Shown here piece by piece: positions 22,777-32,771 of a stretch of 64,000 nucleotides of DNA (position 1 is the first letter of the stretch; every line of letters starts with the position of its first letter). The DNA comes from DATFRY01 sp963764695. GTDB lineage: Bacteria > Myxococcota_A > Polyangia > Haliangiales > Haliangiaceae. The stretch is from assembly GCA_963764695.1 (NCBI GenBank), contig CAVXTW010000015.1, forward strand, positions 434,001 through 498,000. Reading direction: 5' to 3'. The notes under the pieces were generated by a model. It worked only from the letters and a program-made list of their open reading frames with translations. It had not been told where the DNA came from and ran no database searches. The position numbers and the translations under genes were made by a program.

Positions 22777-22919
22777 ACGGCGGCGTGGAGCCTGACGACA
22801 GCCAGATGGCGGCGTCGCGATTCTCGACATCGCAAGCGGTCGAGATCGCGCGAAAAGCCGCCGGCACGGCCGCTGCATTGAGAGCCGGGACAACCGTCGT
22901 GCCTCTGGAGGGCTTCTCA

Positions 22920-23861
22920 ATGTTTTCGCGCAAGGTTCTGTCGCCGTTTCTCGCCGCCGCGCTCATGGCCGGCTGCGTGACCACCCAGGAAGAGACCCCG
23001 ATCGTCAACGCGCTGCCCACGGCAGAGTCGGTGCAGATCAGGCTGCCGCAGGCAACGGCGCGATCGATCGGCCAGCTGGCCGACTACTACGTGCTGACCC
23101 GCCAGGTCACGCGCGACCTGAACGCCGGCGCCGCGTGGGTGCTGCTGGTCGTGCACGCGGTGGTGCAGTTCCCCGCCACCACGATCGAGGACAACGTCTA
23201 CACCTGGGGGCCGTGGAGCGACGGCGCGCTCGACCCGGCCGAGTGGCAGCTCGTCGTGACCGCCAACGACGACGACACCTACGACTGGCAGCTCGAGGGC
23301 CGCAGCAAGTCCACGCCGGAGGACGGCTTCATCGCTGTCATCAGCGGCCACGCGGTGCCGGGCGACGAGCCGCATCGCGGCACCGGCGACTTCACCATCG
23401 ACTTCGACGCCGGCGAGCGGGTCAACCCGATCGACAACACGCCGGACACCGGCCTGGTCAACGTGAGCTACGACCTCGAGAACCGCGACGGCACCGCCGC
23501 CAGCGTGACCATCCACGCCGAGGGCGTCGATTCGCTGGCCAACCCGGCCACGTTCGACTACTCGTACGCCGAGAACGACGACGGCTCGGGCGACTTCCAG
23601 TTCGCGCTCGAGGGCGATCTGGAGGAGAACGGCAGCTCCTCCGAGCAGGCCCTCATCCGCTCGCGCTGGCTCGCCGACGGCACCGGCCGCGCCGACGCGC
23701 TGCTTTCGGCCGGCGACCTGGGCGATCTCGAGGTCGAGGCCAGCGAGTGCTGGGACGAGCAGTTCGAGCGCACCTACTACACCGACTCGGTCAACTTCTC
23801 GCCGACCGAGGGTGACCCGGCCAGCTGCGCCTACGACGAGGTCGCGCTGCCCGCGTTCTGA
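22920..23861 (+). CDS. Hypothetical secreted lipoprotein, beta-rich
   Basis: A 313-residue lipoprotein. TGGAGGG precedes ATG 22920; the signal MFSRKVLSPFLAAALMAGC ends at a lipobox with Cys 19. The mature protein alternates helices (VQIRLPQATARSIGQLADYYVLTRQVTRDL) and long beta segments with many Asp, Asn and Glu. The pattern of VVTANDDDTYDWQLEGRS and ENDDGSGDFQFALEGDL suggests strands facing a ligand or forming a large sheet, as in some myxobacterial surface lipoproteins. I do not recognise a family. No operon partner is apparent; the SCP2 gene starts 97 bases downstream. Confidence 0.8.
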   Translation: MFSRKVLSPFLAAALMAGCVTTQEETPIVNALPTAESVQIRLPQATARSIGQLADYYVLTRQVTRDLNAGAAWVLLVVHAVVQFPATTIEDNVYTWGPWSDGALDPAEWQLVVTANDDDTYDWQLEGRSKSTPEDGFIAVISGHAVPGDEPHRGTGDFTIDFDAGERVNPIDNTPDTGLVNVSYDLENRDGTAASVTIHAEGVDSLANPATFDYSYAENDDGSGDFQFALEGDLEENGSSSEQALIRSRWLADGTGRADALLSAGDLGDLEVEASECWDEQFERTYYTDSVNFSPTEGDPASCAYDEVALPAF

Positions 23862-23958
23862 TCGTTCTTGAAAGTGTTTTTTTCGGCCCCGGAGCGCCCG
23901 CTTGACGCCTGCTGACGCGGCGTGTTACCAAGCCGATCGTTTCAATCGGAGGACGAAG

Positions 23959-24312
23959 ATGGCCCAGATGCCCAAGGACGCCAAGGAGCTGTTCGACGTG
24001 CTGGTTCCCGAGGCGATCAAGAAGTTCCCGGACAAGGCGAAGGAAGTCAACGCGATCTATTGCTTCAAGATCACCGGTGACGGCGGCGGCACCTGGACCC
24101 TGAACCTCACCTCCGACCCGCCCACCTGCGTGCAGGGCGACACCGGCAACGGCCAGTGCACCGTCGAGGTCGCGCACGAGGACTTCAAGAGCATGTTCAC
24201 CGATCCGCAGGTCGGGATGCAGCTCTACTTCCAGGGCAAGCTGAAGGTGTCGGGCGACCCGATGCTCGCGATGAAGCTGCAGCAGGTCTTCGACATGGCG
24301 CGGCCGGCGTAG
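23959..24312 (+). CDS. SCP2 sterol-binding-domain protein
   Basis: A 117-residue soluble protein consisting of one SCP2 domain. Residues 18-50 (AIKKFPDKAKEVNAIYCFKITGDGGGTWTLNL) and CTVEVAHEDFKSMFTDP, then a GKLKVSGDPMLAMKLQQVF C-terminus, match the family that binds lipids or acyl-CoAs in a hydrophobic tunnel. ATG 23959 was chosen for its GGAGGACGAAG leader; a longer frame from 23902 runs through the putative promoter. It is followed 86 bases later by a CaiB/BaiF CoA transferase gene, consistent with shared lipid metabolism. Confidence 0.9.
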   Translation: MAQMPKDAKELFDVLVPEAIKKFPDKAKEVNAIYCFKITGDGGGTWTLNLTSDPPTCVQGDTGNGQCTVEVAHEDFKSMFTDPQVGMQLYFQGKLKVSGDPMLAMKLQQVFDMARPA

Positions 24313-24398
24313 CTGGTCTACCTCACGAGAACCGTGCAGCGTCGCGGGCGGGTGGCCATCCGGTCATCCGCCCGTTCGCATATGTGGAGGCGATGATC

Positions 24399-25556
24399 AT
24401 GGATGCGACCGCTCGACCGCTCGACGGGATCCGCGTGCTCGATCTCTCGCGGCTGTTGCCGGGCCCGTTCCTCACCATGGTGCTGGGAGACATGGGCGCC
24501 GACGTGGTGAAGATCGAGGACCCGCGCATCGGCGACTACATGCGCCAGATCCCGCCGGTCAAGGCCGGCATGTCGGGGCGCTTTCTGGCCGTCAATCGCG
24601 GCAAGCGCTCGCTCGCCCTCGACCTCAAGAGCGAACGCGGGCGCGACGCCTTCTTGAAGATGGTCGAGCGCGCCGACGTGGTCATCGAGAGCTTCCGGCC
24701 CGGCGTGATGGCTCGGCTCGGCGTCGGCTGGGAGGCGCTCGAGCGGCGCAACCCGCGCATCGTGCTGTGCTCGATCTCCGGCTACGGCCAGGACGGTCCG
24801 TACGTGGAGCGCGCCGGGCACGACCTCAACTACATCGGGCTGGCCGGCGTGCTGGCCATGGGCGGGGCCGCGGCCGGATCGCCGGCGATGCCGGGCGTGC
24901 AGATCGCCGACCTGGCCGGCGGCGCGCTGTGGGGCGCGACCGCGGTGCTGGGCGCCCTTGTCGGCCGCGGCACCACCGGACGCGGCGCGCACCTGGACAT
25001 CTCGATGACCGAGGGCGCGCTCGCGCTGCTGTGCGCCGAGATGGGCAACCTGGACTCGGGCGGCGGCGTGCCGACGCGGGGCCGCGCCACCCTCAACGGC
25101 GGCCTGGCCTGCTACGGCGTGTACGAGACCGGCGACGGCAAGCACCTCTCGGTCGGCGCCCTGGAGCCGAAATTCTGGCTCGCCTTCAACCGCGCCATCG
25201 GCCGCCGCGAGGACGTGAGCGAGCTGGTCGCGCCACCCGAGCGCCAGGAGAAGGTGCGCGCCGAGGTGCAGGCGATCCTGCGCACGCGCACGCGCGACCA
25301 GTGGGCCGAGATCCTCGCCGCCCACGACTGCTGCTGCGAGCCGGTGCTCGAGATGGACGAGGTCCTGGAGCATCCGCTGCACAGGGCACGCCACGTCTTC
25401 ACCCAGGTGCAGGCAGGGGCCGACCAGGTGCTCCAGGTCCGCACGCCGGTCGGCCCGGCCCGCACCGACCGCCTCGCCCCGCGCCTCGGCGAGCACAGCC
25501 GCGAGGTGCTGGCCGAGTACGGCTTCGACGAGACCGAGATCGCCGCGCTCTGCTGA
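24399..25556 (+). CDS. CaiB/BaiF family CoA transferase (alpha-methylacyl-CoA racemase-like)
   Basis: A 385-residue class III CoA transferase. The start at 24399 (MDATARPLDGIRVLDL) has GGAGG eight bases upstream, better than the ATG at 24393. Family motifs: LSRLLPGPFLTMVLGDMGADVVKIE, NRGKRSLALDLKSERGR, and AGHDLNYIGLAGVL, where His-Asp is the pair used by methylacyl-CoA racemases. A C-terminal ELV-APPERQEKVRAEV segment and EVLAEYGFDETEIAAL close the protein. Racemase or transferase activity cannot be separated by eye; the HDLNYI motif favours racemase. It probably works with the SCP2 protein on branched or steroid acyl-CoAs. Confidence 0.88.
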   Translation: MDATARPLDGIRVLDLSRLLPGPFLTMVLGDMGADVVKIEDPRIGDYMRQIPPVKAGMSGRFLAVNRGKRSLALDLKSERGRDAFLKMVERADVVIESFRPGVMARLGVGWEALERRNPRIVLCSISGYGQDGPYVERAGHDLNYIGLAGVLAMGGAAAGSPAMPGVQIADLAGGALWGATAVLGALVGRGTTGRGAHLDISMTEGALALLCAEMGNLDSGGGVPTRGRATLNGGLACYGVYETGDGKHLSVGALEPKFWLAFNRAIGRREDVSELVAPPERQEKVRAEVQAILRTRTRDQWAEILAAHDCCCEPVLEMDEVLEHPLHRARHVFTQVQAGADQVLQVRTPVGPARTDRLAPRLGEHSREVLAEYGFDETEIAALC

Positions 25557-25563
25557 GGGCGGT

Positions 25564-26067
25564 CTAGAACGCCGCCTCGTCACTCTCGTCCGGCATCGGG
25601 TGCAATGTCAGCGTGGCCGAGATGCCGCCCGCCGTGCAGGTGCCGCGGCCGATCTGCAGGCGCTCCGCGGTCAGATCGATCACGCACTGCTCGCCACGGT
25701 GCTCTGCGATGAGCGCGCTGCCCGGGACCACGCGGATCTCGGCGACCTTCGGGTCTGCGGTGGTCAGGATCCGCGCCTCGAGCTCACTGTAGTAGACCTC
25801 CACGCGCGGAAACAGACAGGCCGGCTCGTCCGAGCACTCGCGGTCGCGGCCCGGCATGTTGACGTGCAGCCGCACCTGGTAGTCGCGATCGAACGCGGGC
25901 CGGCACGCCATCTCCATGCAGACCGTATCCTCGGTGCAGATCGTCCGCAGATCGGGGCACGCCTCGATGTGCTCCCGTGCGTCCGGTTGGTCAACGGTCA
26001 CGGCGTCGCTGCAGCCGGATGCAGGGAAGGCGAGCATTGCCGCCAGAAAGATGTTTCTCGTAGTCAT
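25564..26067 (-). CDS. Small Cys-rich lipoprotein, tandem paralogue of 26094-26549
   Basis: A 167-residue lipoprotein. AGGAG lies upstream of ATG 26067; the signal MTTRNIFLAAMLAFPASGC ends at Cys 19. A Cys-rich block follows (CPDLRTICTEDTVC, then RPAFDRDYQVRLHV), then beta segments and AERLQIGRGTCTAGG near the end. The neighbour at 26094-26549 shares the same order (CEERGMECAGDTIC, EPAFDRAYKVHV, AERLRTGFVVCHG), so the two arose by duplication. The large open frame covering both is a shadow. Function unknown; the disulfide-like Cys pattern suggests an extracytoplasmic binding protein. Confidence 0.75.
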   Translation of the reverse strand: MTTRNIFLAAMLAFPASGCSDAVTVDQPDAREHIEACPDLRTICTEDTVCMEMACRPAFDRDYQVRLHVNMPGRDRECSDEPACLFPRVEVYYSELEARILTTADPKVAEIRVVPGSALIAEHRGEQCVIDLTAERLQIGRGTCTAGGISATLTLHPMPDESDEAAF

Positions 26068-26093
26068 TTGTTTCTCCTGATGCGGGCGCAGGG

Positions 26094-26549
26094 TCAGAGC
26101 GGCATCGGGTCCAGCACCATCGTGACTCCCACGTTGGTGCCGTGGCAGACGACGAAGCCGGTGCGCAGGCGCTCCGCCGTGAGCTCGACCGCGCACTGCT
26201 CGGACTCGGACTCGAAGTCGACGATCAACGAGCTGCCGGATCTCACGTCGATCTCGGCGTCCTGTGGAATGACCTCCGTGATCGGCTCTGCGCTGTAGGA
26301 AACCGTCACCGGTCCAATCGGGCAGTCCAGTGTCACCGCGCACGGCAACCCGACGCCGATCCTGTACGCCGTGACGTGCACCTTGTAGGCGCGGTCGAAT
26401 GCCGGCTCGCACTCCGCCTCGCCACAGATCGTGTCCCCGGCGCACTCCATCCCCCGCTCCTCGCAGATGGATGGCTCGGGGCCTTCCTCGCTGCAGCCGG
26501 ACGCGGACAGGGCCAGAACGGCCGCCAGGACGATGTTGTTCACTCTCAC
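26094..26549 (-). CDS. Small Cys-rich lipoprotein, tandem paralogue of 25564-26067
   Basis: A 151-residue lipoprotein. AGGAGG precedes GTG 26549 by five bases, which decides the start: V(M)RVNNIVLAAVLALSASGC with Cys 20. The longer frame to 26636 lacks this signal position. The mature part has CEERGMECAGDTIC and EPAFDRAYKVHVTAY, a CAVTLDCPIG loop, and AERLRTGFVVC. It lies 26 bases upstream of its paralogue and is co-transcribed with it. The 282 bases upstream separate it from the divergent sigma factor gene, so the pair could be targets of that sigma factor. Confidence 0.75.
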   Translation of the reverse strand: MRVNNIVLAAVLALSASGCSEEGPEPSICEERGMECAGDTICGEAECEPAFDRAYKVHVTAYRIGVGLPCAVTLDCPIGPVTVSYSAEPITEVIPQDAEIDVRSGSSLIVDFESESEQCAVELTAERLRTGFVVCHGTNVGVTMVLDPMPL

Positions 26550-26831
26550 TTGTTCCTCCTGATGCCGACCGATCGAGAAGCTCAGGTTTCGGTCGGCCCC
26601 GGAGTCCACGCGAGAAACGATCGGAGAAAGGACCACCCGTCGGAGGCGTCTCGATCACCCACCAGAAAAATGTTGGTGGGTTTCACGTGTTCCCCCTGAT
26701 TGCGAGCCGATCGCGCGCCAAACAATAAATTTGCAGTCGGGCGCGAGTGCCATGTCGCAAAAGGCCGTCCGAAAGAGCCTCTCCGACAGTGGGGTGTTCA
26801 TTGCCGGCGAAGAACTCGATGGGGGCTCGTC

Positions 26832-27461
26832 ATGGAGGACAGAGTGACGCGACCGCTTCAAGCACCCGCGGGTCGACAGGCGCGTTTGGCGCCGTGCTCG
26901 GCTCCGTGTGACGCTGCAGTAGCCATGACCGGCACGGGGGGGCCGCGTGGTCCGGACGATGGTCCGCCCGGTTCGCCCGGGAATGGACTGGCCGAGCATG
27001 CGCCCGCGCTGCGCGCGCTCGCCGCGATGCTGTGCCGCAACCCCGACGGGCGCGAGGACCTGGTCCAGGACACGTTCGAGCGCGCGCTGCGCCATCTATC
27101 AGGACCTCACACACCGGTGCGAAACACGCGGGCCTGGCTGGTCGCGATCCTGCGCAACGTCTTCATCGATCGAAAGCGCGCCGAGCACGCCACGACGGCC
27201 GACGTCGAGGACTGCGAGGCGCCGGAACCGGATCCGCAGCCGGCCTGGGCCGACGTCAACCTGGCGGACGTGCGCGCGGCCTGCCAGGAGATCGACCCGG
27301 CTCTGCGGACCGTCTTCGAGCTCCACTACCTGGACGGGCTGCATTACCGCGAGATCGCGTTCCGGATGGATGTCCCGGAGAACACCGTGGCGAGTCGCCT
27401 GTTCCGGGCCCGCAAGGCCCTTCGGGACCGGCTGCTCGCGAAGTTGAGGAGGCCGTCGTGA
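26832..27461 (+). CDS. ECF-type RNA polymerase sigma factor
   Basis: A 209-residue sigma factor of the extracytoplasmic function class. Region 2 includes LRALAAMLCRNPDGREDLVQDTFERALRHL with the conserved DLVQDTF, and TRAWLVAILRNVFIDRKR. Region 4 includes DPALRTVFELHYLDGLHYREIAFRMDVPENTVASRLFRARK, an intact helix-turn-helix. The region between is short, so there is no sigma region 3. The start is uncertain: ATG 26832 or ATG 26925, the latter just before region 2. Its stop overlaps the GTG of the next gene by four bases, which encodes the likely anti-sigma factor, so both are translated together. Confidence 0.88.
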   Translation: MEDRVTRPLQAPAGRQARLAPCSAPCDAAVAMTGTGGPRGPDDGPPGSPGNGLAEHAPALRALAAMLCRNPDGREDLVQDTFERALRHLSGPHTPVRNTRAWLVAILRNVFIDRKRAEHATTADVEDCEAPEPDPQPAWADVNLADVRAACQEIDPALRTVFELHYLDGLHYREIAFRMDVPENTVASRLFRARKALRDRLLAKLRRPS

Positions 27462-29236
27462 GAATCGAACCGAGCGGAGAAGAAATCCAGGCGCTGGTCG
27501 ACGGCGAGCTGTCGCCAGAGGACGCCGCGAGGGTTCGCTCGGCGCTTGTCTGCGGAGGAATCCTGCTGCTCGAGCTCGACGAGTGCATGCAGATGGCAGC
27601 GCTCGCCTTCGAGCTACGCGAACAGGCCCGTGAGCTGGAGAGCGCGGTCCAGATCGAAAAGGGCCGCGTGCCCGTCGGTCCGTCCAACGTCATCCCCCTC
27701 AAGCGCCCGATCAAGCCGCGAGCGAAGACCTTCATGGCGATGGTCGCATCACTCGCGATGGCCGGCGCGGCCGCCATGTTCATCTTCCCGCGCCGCGGCC
27801 CGTCAGAGCCCGTTGTCGCCGTCGCCGATCCAGCCAGCGCCTTCGCCGGAGCACTCGCACCACGCCGCTCGATGGCGCCGCGTCTGTCGTGGCCGGCCGC
27901 CGATCGATTCCGACCATACGACACGGCCCGAGCCGGCGGCACGGGGGAACGCCCGGCCGAGGCGCTGTCGTACGAGCTGCTGGGCAAGGTCGAGAAGCTC
28001 GGCGATCCGCGTGCCATGACCGCGGCCAAGGTCCTCGGCGGAGACACGACCCAGGCCCGCAACCAGCTCGTCCTCGCCAGGCCGTCTCCCGACGCCAGCA
28101 GCGACCGCGCGGCCATCGCCCTGGTCGAGGGCAAGCCCGAGGACGCCCTGCTCTCCGCGTCCGCAGCGGTCGAGTCGGATCCGCGCCACATCCAGGCGAC
28201 CTGGAACCGCGCCCTGGCCCTCGAGCGACTGGGCATGCCCCTCACGGCAGCCGAAGCATTCGAAGCAGTGGCAGCCCGCCGCGAGCCCGGCTGGAGCCAG
28301 GAAGCTTTGGAGCGCGCCACGGCCCTCCGCGCCCAGTTCGAGCGACGCAAGTCCGCCTGGGAAGCCGCCAACACCGTCGGAGCCCGCCTCGTCGCCGGCG
28401 CCATGGTCAACAACGCGACGCTGGCCGCCTACCCCAGCCTCATGCGCCGCTACTTCTACGAAGCGGTGCGAACGGCGCCGTCGGCCGACCGCGTGAAGGC
28501 ACTGCGCCCGATCGCATCGACGCTCGACGCCCGCTTCGGCGGCAGCCACCTGACCGCCTCCATCGATCGCATCGCAAAGTCCGACTTCCGCCGCCGCGCC
28601 CCTCTCGCCGCCCGCTACGCCGTGCTCGCCCGCCGCGAGATGAAGGACCCGGTCGCGGTGCAGACGCTGCTGCGCGATCTGCGTGCCGCCCGCCAGAAGG
28701 ACATCCTCCTCGGCGCCCTTCTGCACGCCGGCCCGACCGACTGGCGACCGGACAAGGCCCAGCTGAACGAGTACCTCGCGCTCGCGCGGGCCAGCACCGA
28801 TCCATGGTTCCCGCTGGAGGCAGATGTCAATCGCGCCTGGCACGTGCTCTGGGCTCGTGACTTCCCGCTCGCGGTGACGGTGCTCAGCGGAGCTGCAGCG
28901 CGCTGCGACACCGACAGTATCGACGAGCTCTGTCTGGACGTCTTCCGGCTTCTCACGCACGCCCATCTACAGCTTCATCGCCCTGCCCAGGCGGGGCGAA
29001 CGCTCGAGAGAGCTCGCGAGCTGGCGCGCGTATCCGCCAACGTCGCCCGCGATGCAGAACTGCTCGAGTACGCGCAGCTGGTCGCCACCTTCCGCGATCA
29101 TGTCTCCGGCGACTTGTTCGCCCTGTCAACGGCGTACGTCGACGAGTGGAGCCGACAGAGCGCGGACTGCGCTGATGTAAGCAAGGCGCACGAGTGGAAG
29201 GCGACGGCGCTCATCAACCAGCATCGACATGGATGA
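27458..29236 (+). CDS. Membrane-anchored anti-sigma-like protein with TPR-like repeats
   Basis: A 592-residue protein starting at GTG 27458, with GAGGAGG just upstream. Residues 1-65 form a short helical domain (EEIQALVDGELSPEDAARV), like the N-terminus of anti-sigma factors but without the zinc-finger HCC set. One membrane helix lies at about 91-110 (TFMAMVASLAMAGAAAMFIF). The exported region from 150 on is all-helical and includes a clear TPR-like stretch (AAIALVEGKPEDALLSAS...WNRALALERLGMPLTAAEAF). It should hold the ECF factor at the membrane. It overlaps the CHAT protease gene by eight bases; the two may be one protein split by a frameshift. Confidence 0.75.
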   Translation: MRIEPSGEEIQALVDGELSPEDAARVRSALVCGGILLLELDECMQMAALAFELREQARELESAVQIEKGRVPVGPSNVIPLKRPIKPRAKTFMAMVASLAMAGAAAMFIFPRRGPSEPVVAVADPASAFAGALAPRRSMAPRLSWPAADRFRPYDTARAGGTGERPAEALSYELLGKVEKLGDPRAMTAAKVLGGDTTQARNQLVLARPSPDASSDRAAIALVEGKPEDALLSASAAVESDPRHIQATWNRALALERLGMPLTAAEAFEAVAARREPGWSQEALERATALRAQFERRKSAWEAANTVGARLVAGAMVNNATLAAYPSLMRRYFYEAVRTAPSADRVKALRPIASTLDARFGGSHLTASIDRIAKSDFRRRAPLAARYAVLARREMKDPVAVQTLLRDLRAARQKDILLGALLHAGPTDWRPDKAQLNEYLALARASTDPWFPLEADVNRAWHVLWARDFPLAVTVLSGAAARCDTDSIDELCLDVFRLLTHAHLQLHRPAQAGRTLERARELARVSANVARDAELLEYAQLVATFRDHVSGDLFALSTAYVDEWSRQSADCADVSKAHEWKATALINQHRHG

Positions 29237-30497
29237 TGCTCGCCACGAGATGACCGCGGGCGGCGCGGGCACATGCAAGGCTCCATTCACGGCGAATCGC
29301 GCGTTCGTTCTCGCGCAGCTGCTCAGCGACGGCGGCGACGACGCGGCCGTGCGAGCGTTGCGGAGCGACATCGCTGCGCTGCGCACATCGGGCACGGTCA
29401 GCCCGGGTGAACGCGTATTCCTCGACCACGCCGAGGGGCGCTTGCTCATTCATCGCGCGCCGGCCGAGGGCCGAACTCTTCTGCGTCGCGCCATCGAGTC
29501 CGCTGCCACTCTTCCCGAAGACCGTGAAGCGGAGAGGGCGCGTTCGTACAGCTACTCGGCTCTGATCGAGGAAGCCGCGTCGCGCGACGCCAACAGCGAG
29601 GCGCTCGCGCTCTTGGCCGAGAACCTCAACCTACCGGCGCCGGAGCGATGCGCTCTGGGCGCATCGATGGAGGACTCGGTAGTGTTCGTGGCGCGTGATG
29701 GGCATGGAGCCGTGATCGGTGCTCGCAGCGTGATGGCGCCCGGCGAGCCAGCCGGTGCACGTCCAGTGCCCGAGGAGATCCGGGCGGCCCTGGTCGGCTG
29801 CGAAACGGTCGACGTGTTCGCACGGCAGCCGTACTATGGTCGGCCCGAGCTTCTGCCACGTGACATGGCCTGGCAGTTCCGGACTGGAACTCCGGCCAAG
29901 GCAACCCCGAACACTTCGTCTGAGCCGGGCACGTCGGGACGGCACGTGGTGGTGGCCAACATTATCCCGCCGCCCGGGCTCGAGCTCGCGCCGCTTCGCC
30001 CCGTAGTGGAGTCGCCAGGCACGACCCTCATCGAAGGCGCAGCGGCGACCCCCGAGCGGGTGATGGCCGCTGCGTCGGATGCGTCGTTCCTCGAGATCCA
30101 CGCACATGGCCTGCTGGGCAGAGCAGAGTCGGACACCTCGATGCTCGTCCTCGCGCCCGACGTGAAGGGTCGCCATACGCTGCAGGGCGACGACATCCGG
30201 CGCGCGCGGCTGCGTGGCGCACCGGTGGTCGTCCTGGCGGCCTGCCATGCATCGGCCATCGGAGGATCCTTCCACTCGACGTGGGGCCTGGCCGACGCAT
30301 TTGCCGAGGCGGGCGCAAGCGCGGTAATCGCCTCACCGGACGTGATCCAGGACGTGAGCGCGCCGGCGTTCTTCACTGCGTTGCGTGGGCGCATCGCAGC
30401 CGGTCAGCTTCCGGCCGCGGCGTTGCGAGACGAGCGCATGGCTCCGCATGATCCGGACGAGCGGGCCTGGATCGATCGGCTCGTCGTCTTTCGCTGA
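29229..30497 (+). CDS. CHAT-domain (caspase-like) protease
   Basis: A 422-residue protein. Residues 20-135 are helical and look like more TPR-type repeats (ALRSDIAALRTSGTVSPGERVFLDHAEGRLLIHR). The CHAT peptidase domain spans about 145-422: FLEIHAHGLLG at 287-297 gives the catalytic His (293), and VVVLAACHAS at 333-342 gives the Cys (339). Both sit on the usual hydrophobic strands, so the protease should be active. The ATG overlaps the stop of the anti-sigma-like gene by eight bases, and a one-base deletion would fuse the two. It is a candidate effector of the ECF system: a protease that cuts the anti-sigma protein or another target. Confidence 0.85.
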   Translation: MDDARHEMTAGGAGTCKAPFTANRAFVLAQLLSDGGDDAAVRALRSDIAALRTSGTVSPGERVFLDHAEGRLLIHRAPAEGRTLLRRAIESAATLPEDREAERARSYSYSALIEEAASRDANSEALALLAENLNLPAPERCALGASMEDSVVFVARDGHGAVIGARSVMAPGEPAGARPVPEEIRAALVGCETVDVFARQPYYGRPELLPRDMAWQFRTGTPAKATPNTSSEPGTSGRHVVVANIIPPPGLELAPLRPVVESPGTTLIEGAAATPERVMAAASDASFLEIHAHGLLGRAESDTSMLVLAPDVKGRHTLQGDDIRRARLRGAPVVVLAACHASAIGGSFHSTWGLADAFAEAGASAVIASPDVIQDVSAPAFFTALRGRIAAGQLPAAALRDERMAPHDPDERAWIDRLVVFR

Positions 30498-30839
30498 GGT
30501 AGGTACGGGAACTGATGAGGGAGGAGGGTGCGAATGGCCCACGGTGATGATTGTGCGCTGAGCAGAGAAAGCGCGTCCCCACGAGACCCCTGCCGAAGGT
30601 GTCACCTGGGGACAGTGGGATCAGATGGACTGTGTCCCTACGCGAACATTGGCGTAGGTCCGATTGGAGGTCCAAAGGGACTGGCCCTTCTGATCGCCGT
30701 GCAGGCGCAAGACCACCGGGATGCTGCCGACCACCTGGACGAAGTGCTGGAGATCATCAAAAGCTGCTGATCGTGCCGGCAACCTGTAGGGCAGCCGCTG
30801 GCTCGCGAAGAAGCGCCGGTACCGCCGTCTCTCCTGTGA
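30498..30839. other. Gene-free interval with a bulged hairpin; possible mobile-element relic
   Basis: About 340 bases lie between the CHAT gene and the kinase gene. The most structured part, 30608-30638, pairs GGGACA with TGTCCC and an inner GT with AC around a bulge, in a GTCCCC/GGGGACAG context often seen near decayed transposase genes. No full reading frame with family resemblance is present, and I see no promoter of good quality. The short open frames here are not convincing genes. Confidence 0.3.
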
Positions 30840-32134
<1,295 letters not shown>

Positions 32135-32138
<4 letters not shown>

Positions 32139-32761
32139 GACGGGAGCGACCGGCCGGCGGCCGCGGTCCGCTGCTGGCGCAGGTCCCGCCCGGTGTCGTC
32201 ACCGACCTGCTCGAGGCGCGGAGGCGCGGCGATCCGGTGGCGGAGAGCCAGCTCCTGCCGCTGGTCTACAGCGAGCTTCGGCGGCAGGCGGCCTGGTTCC
32301 TGCGCGGCGAGCGCCCCGATCACACTCTCGTGGCGACCGATCTGGTCCACGAGGTCTACCTGCGCATGACGGACCAGGCGGCGGCATACGAGAACCGCTC
32401 CCAGTTCTTCGCCCTGGCCGCGCGCATGATGCGTCGCGTGCTGGTCGACCACGCGCGAGCGCGCGCCGCGGCCAAGCGGCCGCAGCCCGGTCTGCAAGTC
32501 ACGTTCGAGGAGAAGGAGCTGCCCGCCGCCGAGCCGCGGGCGTTCGAGCTGCTCGCCCTCGACGCGGCGCTGACCGAGCTCGCCGCCTTCGACCCGCGCC
32601 AGGCCCGCCTGGTCGAGCTGCGCTACTTCGGCGGCCTCACCTCGGCGGAGGTGGCCGAGGCGCTCGGCGTGTCGGCGACGACAATCAAGCGCGAGTGGAG
32701 CCTGGCCCGGGCCTGGCTGTATCGATTTCTCACCCAGCGGGACGCGACGAATCCGGGCTGA
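32135..32761 (+). CDS. ECF-like sigma factor of the TIGR02999 type
   Basis: A 208-residue sigma factor. LLPLVYSELRRQAAWFLRGERPDHTL, ATDLVHEVYLRMTD and RSQFFALAARMMRRVLVDHARARAAAKRP are hallmarks of the TIGR02999 group found mainly in planctomycetes and myxobacteria. Region 4 is LVELRYFGGLTSAEVAEALGVSATTIKREWSLARAWLYR. The group is usually found beside Ser/Thr kinases instead of anti-sigma factors, as here. Its ATG overlaps the kinase stop. It ends 10 bases before the stop of the convergent CAP-domain gene. Confidence 0.92.
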
Positions 32762-32771
32762 GGCGCGTCGA

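Noticed and set aside
23902..23930. Promoter TTGACG n17 TTACCA before the SCP2 gene
   Set aside because: The -35 is good but the -10 hardly matches, so it was not listed.
30528..30770. Short open frame in the CHAT-kinase gap as a gene
   Set aside because: No ribosome-binding site or family resemblance; overlaps the hairpin and lies in a degraded stretch.
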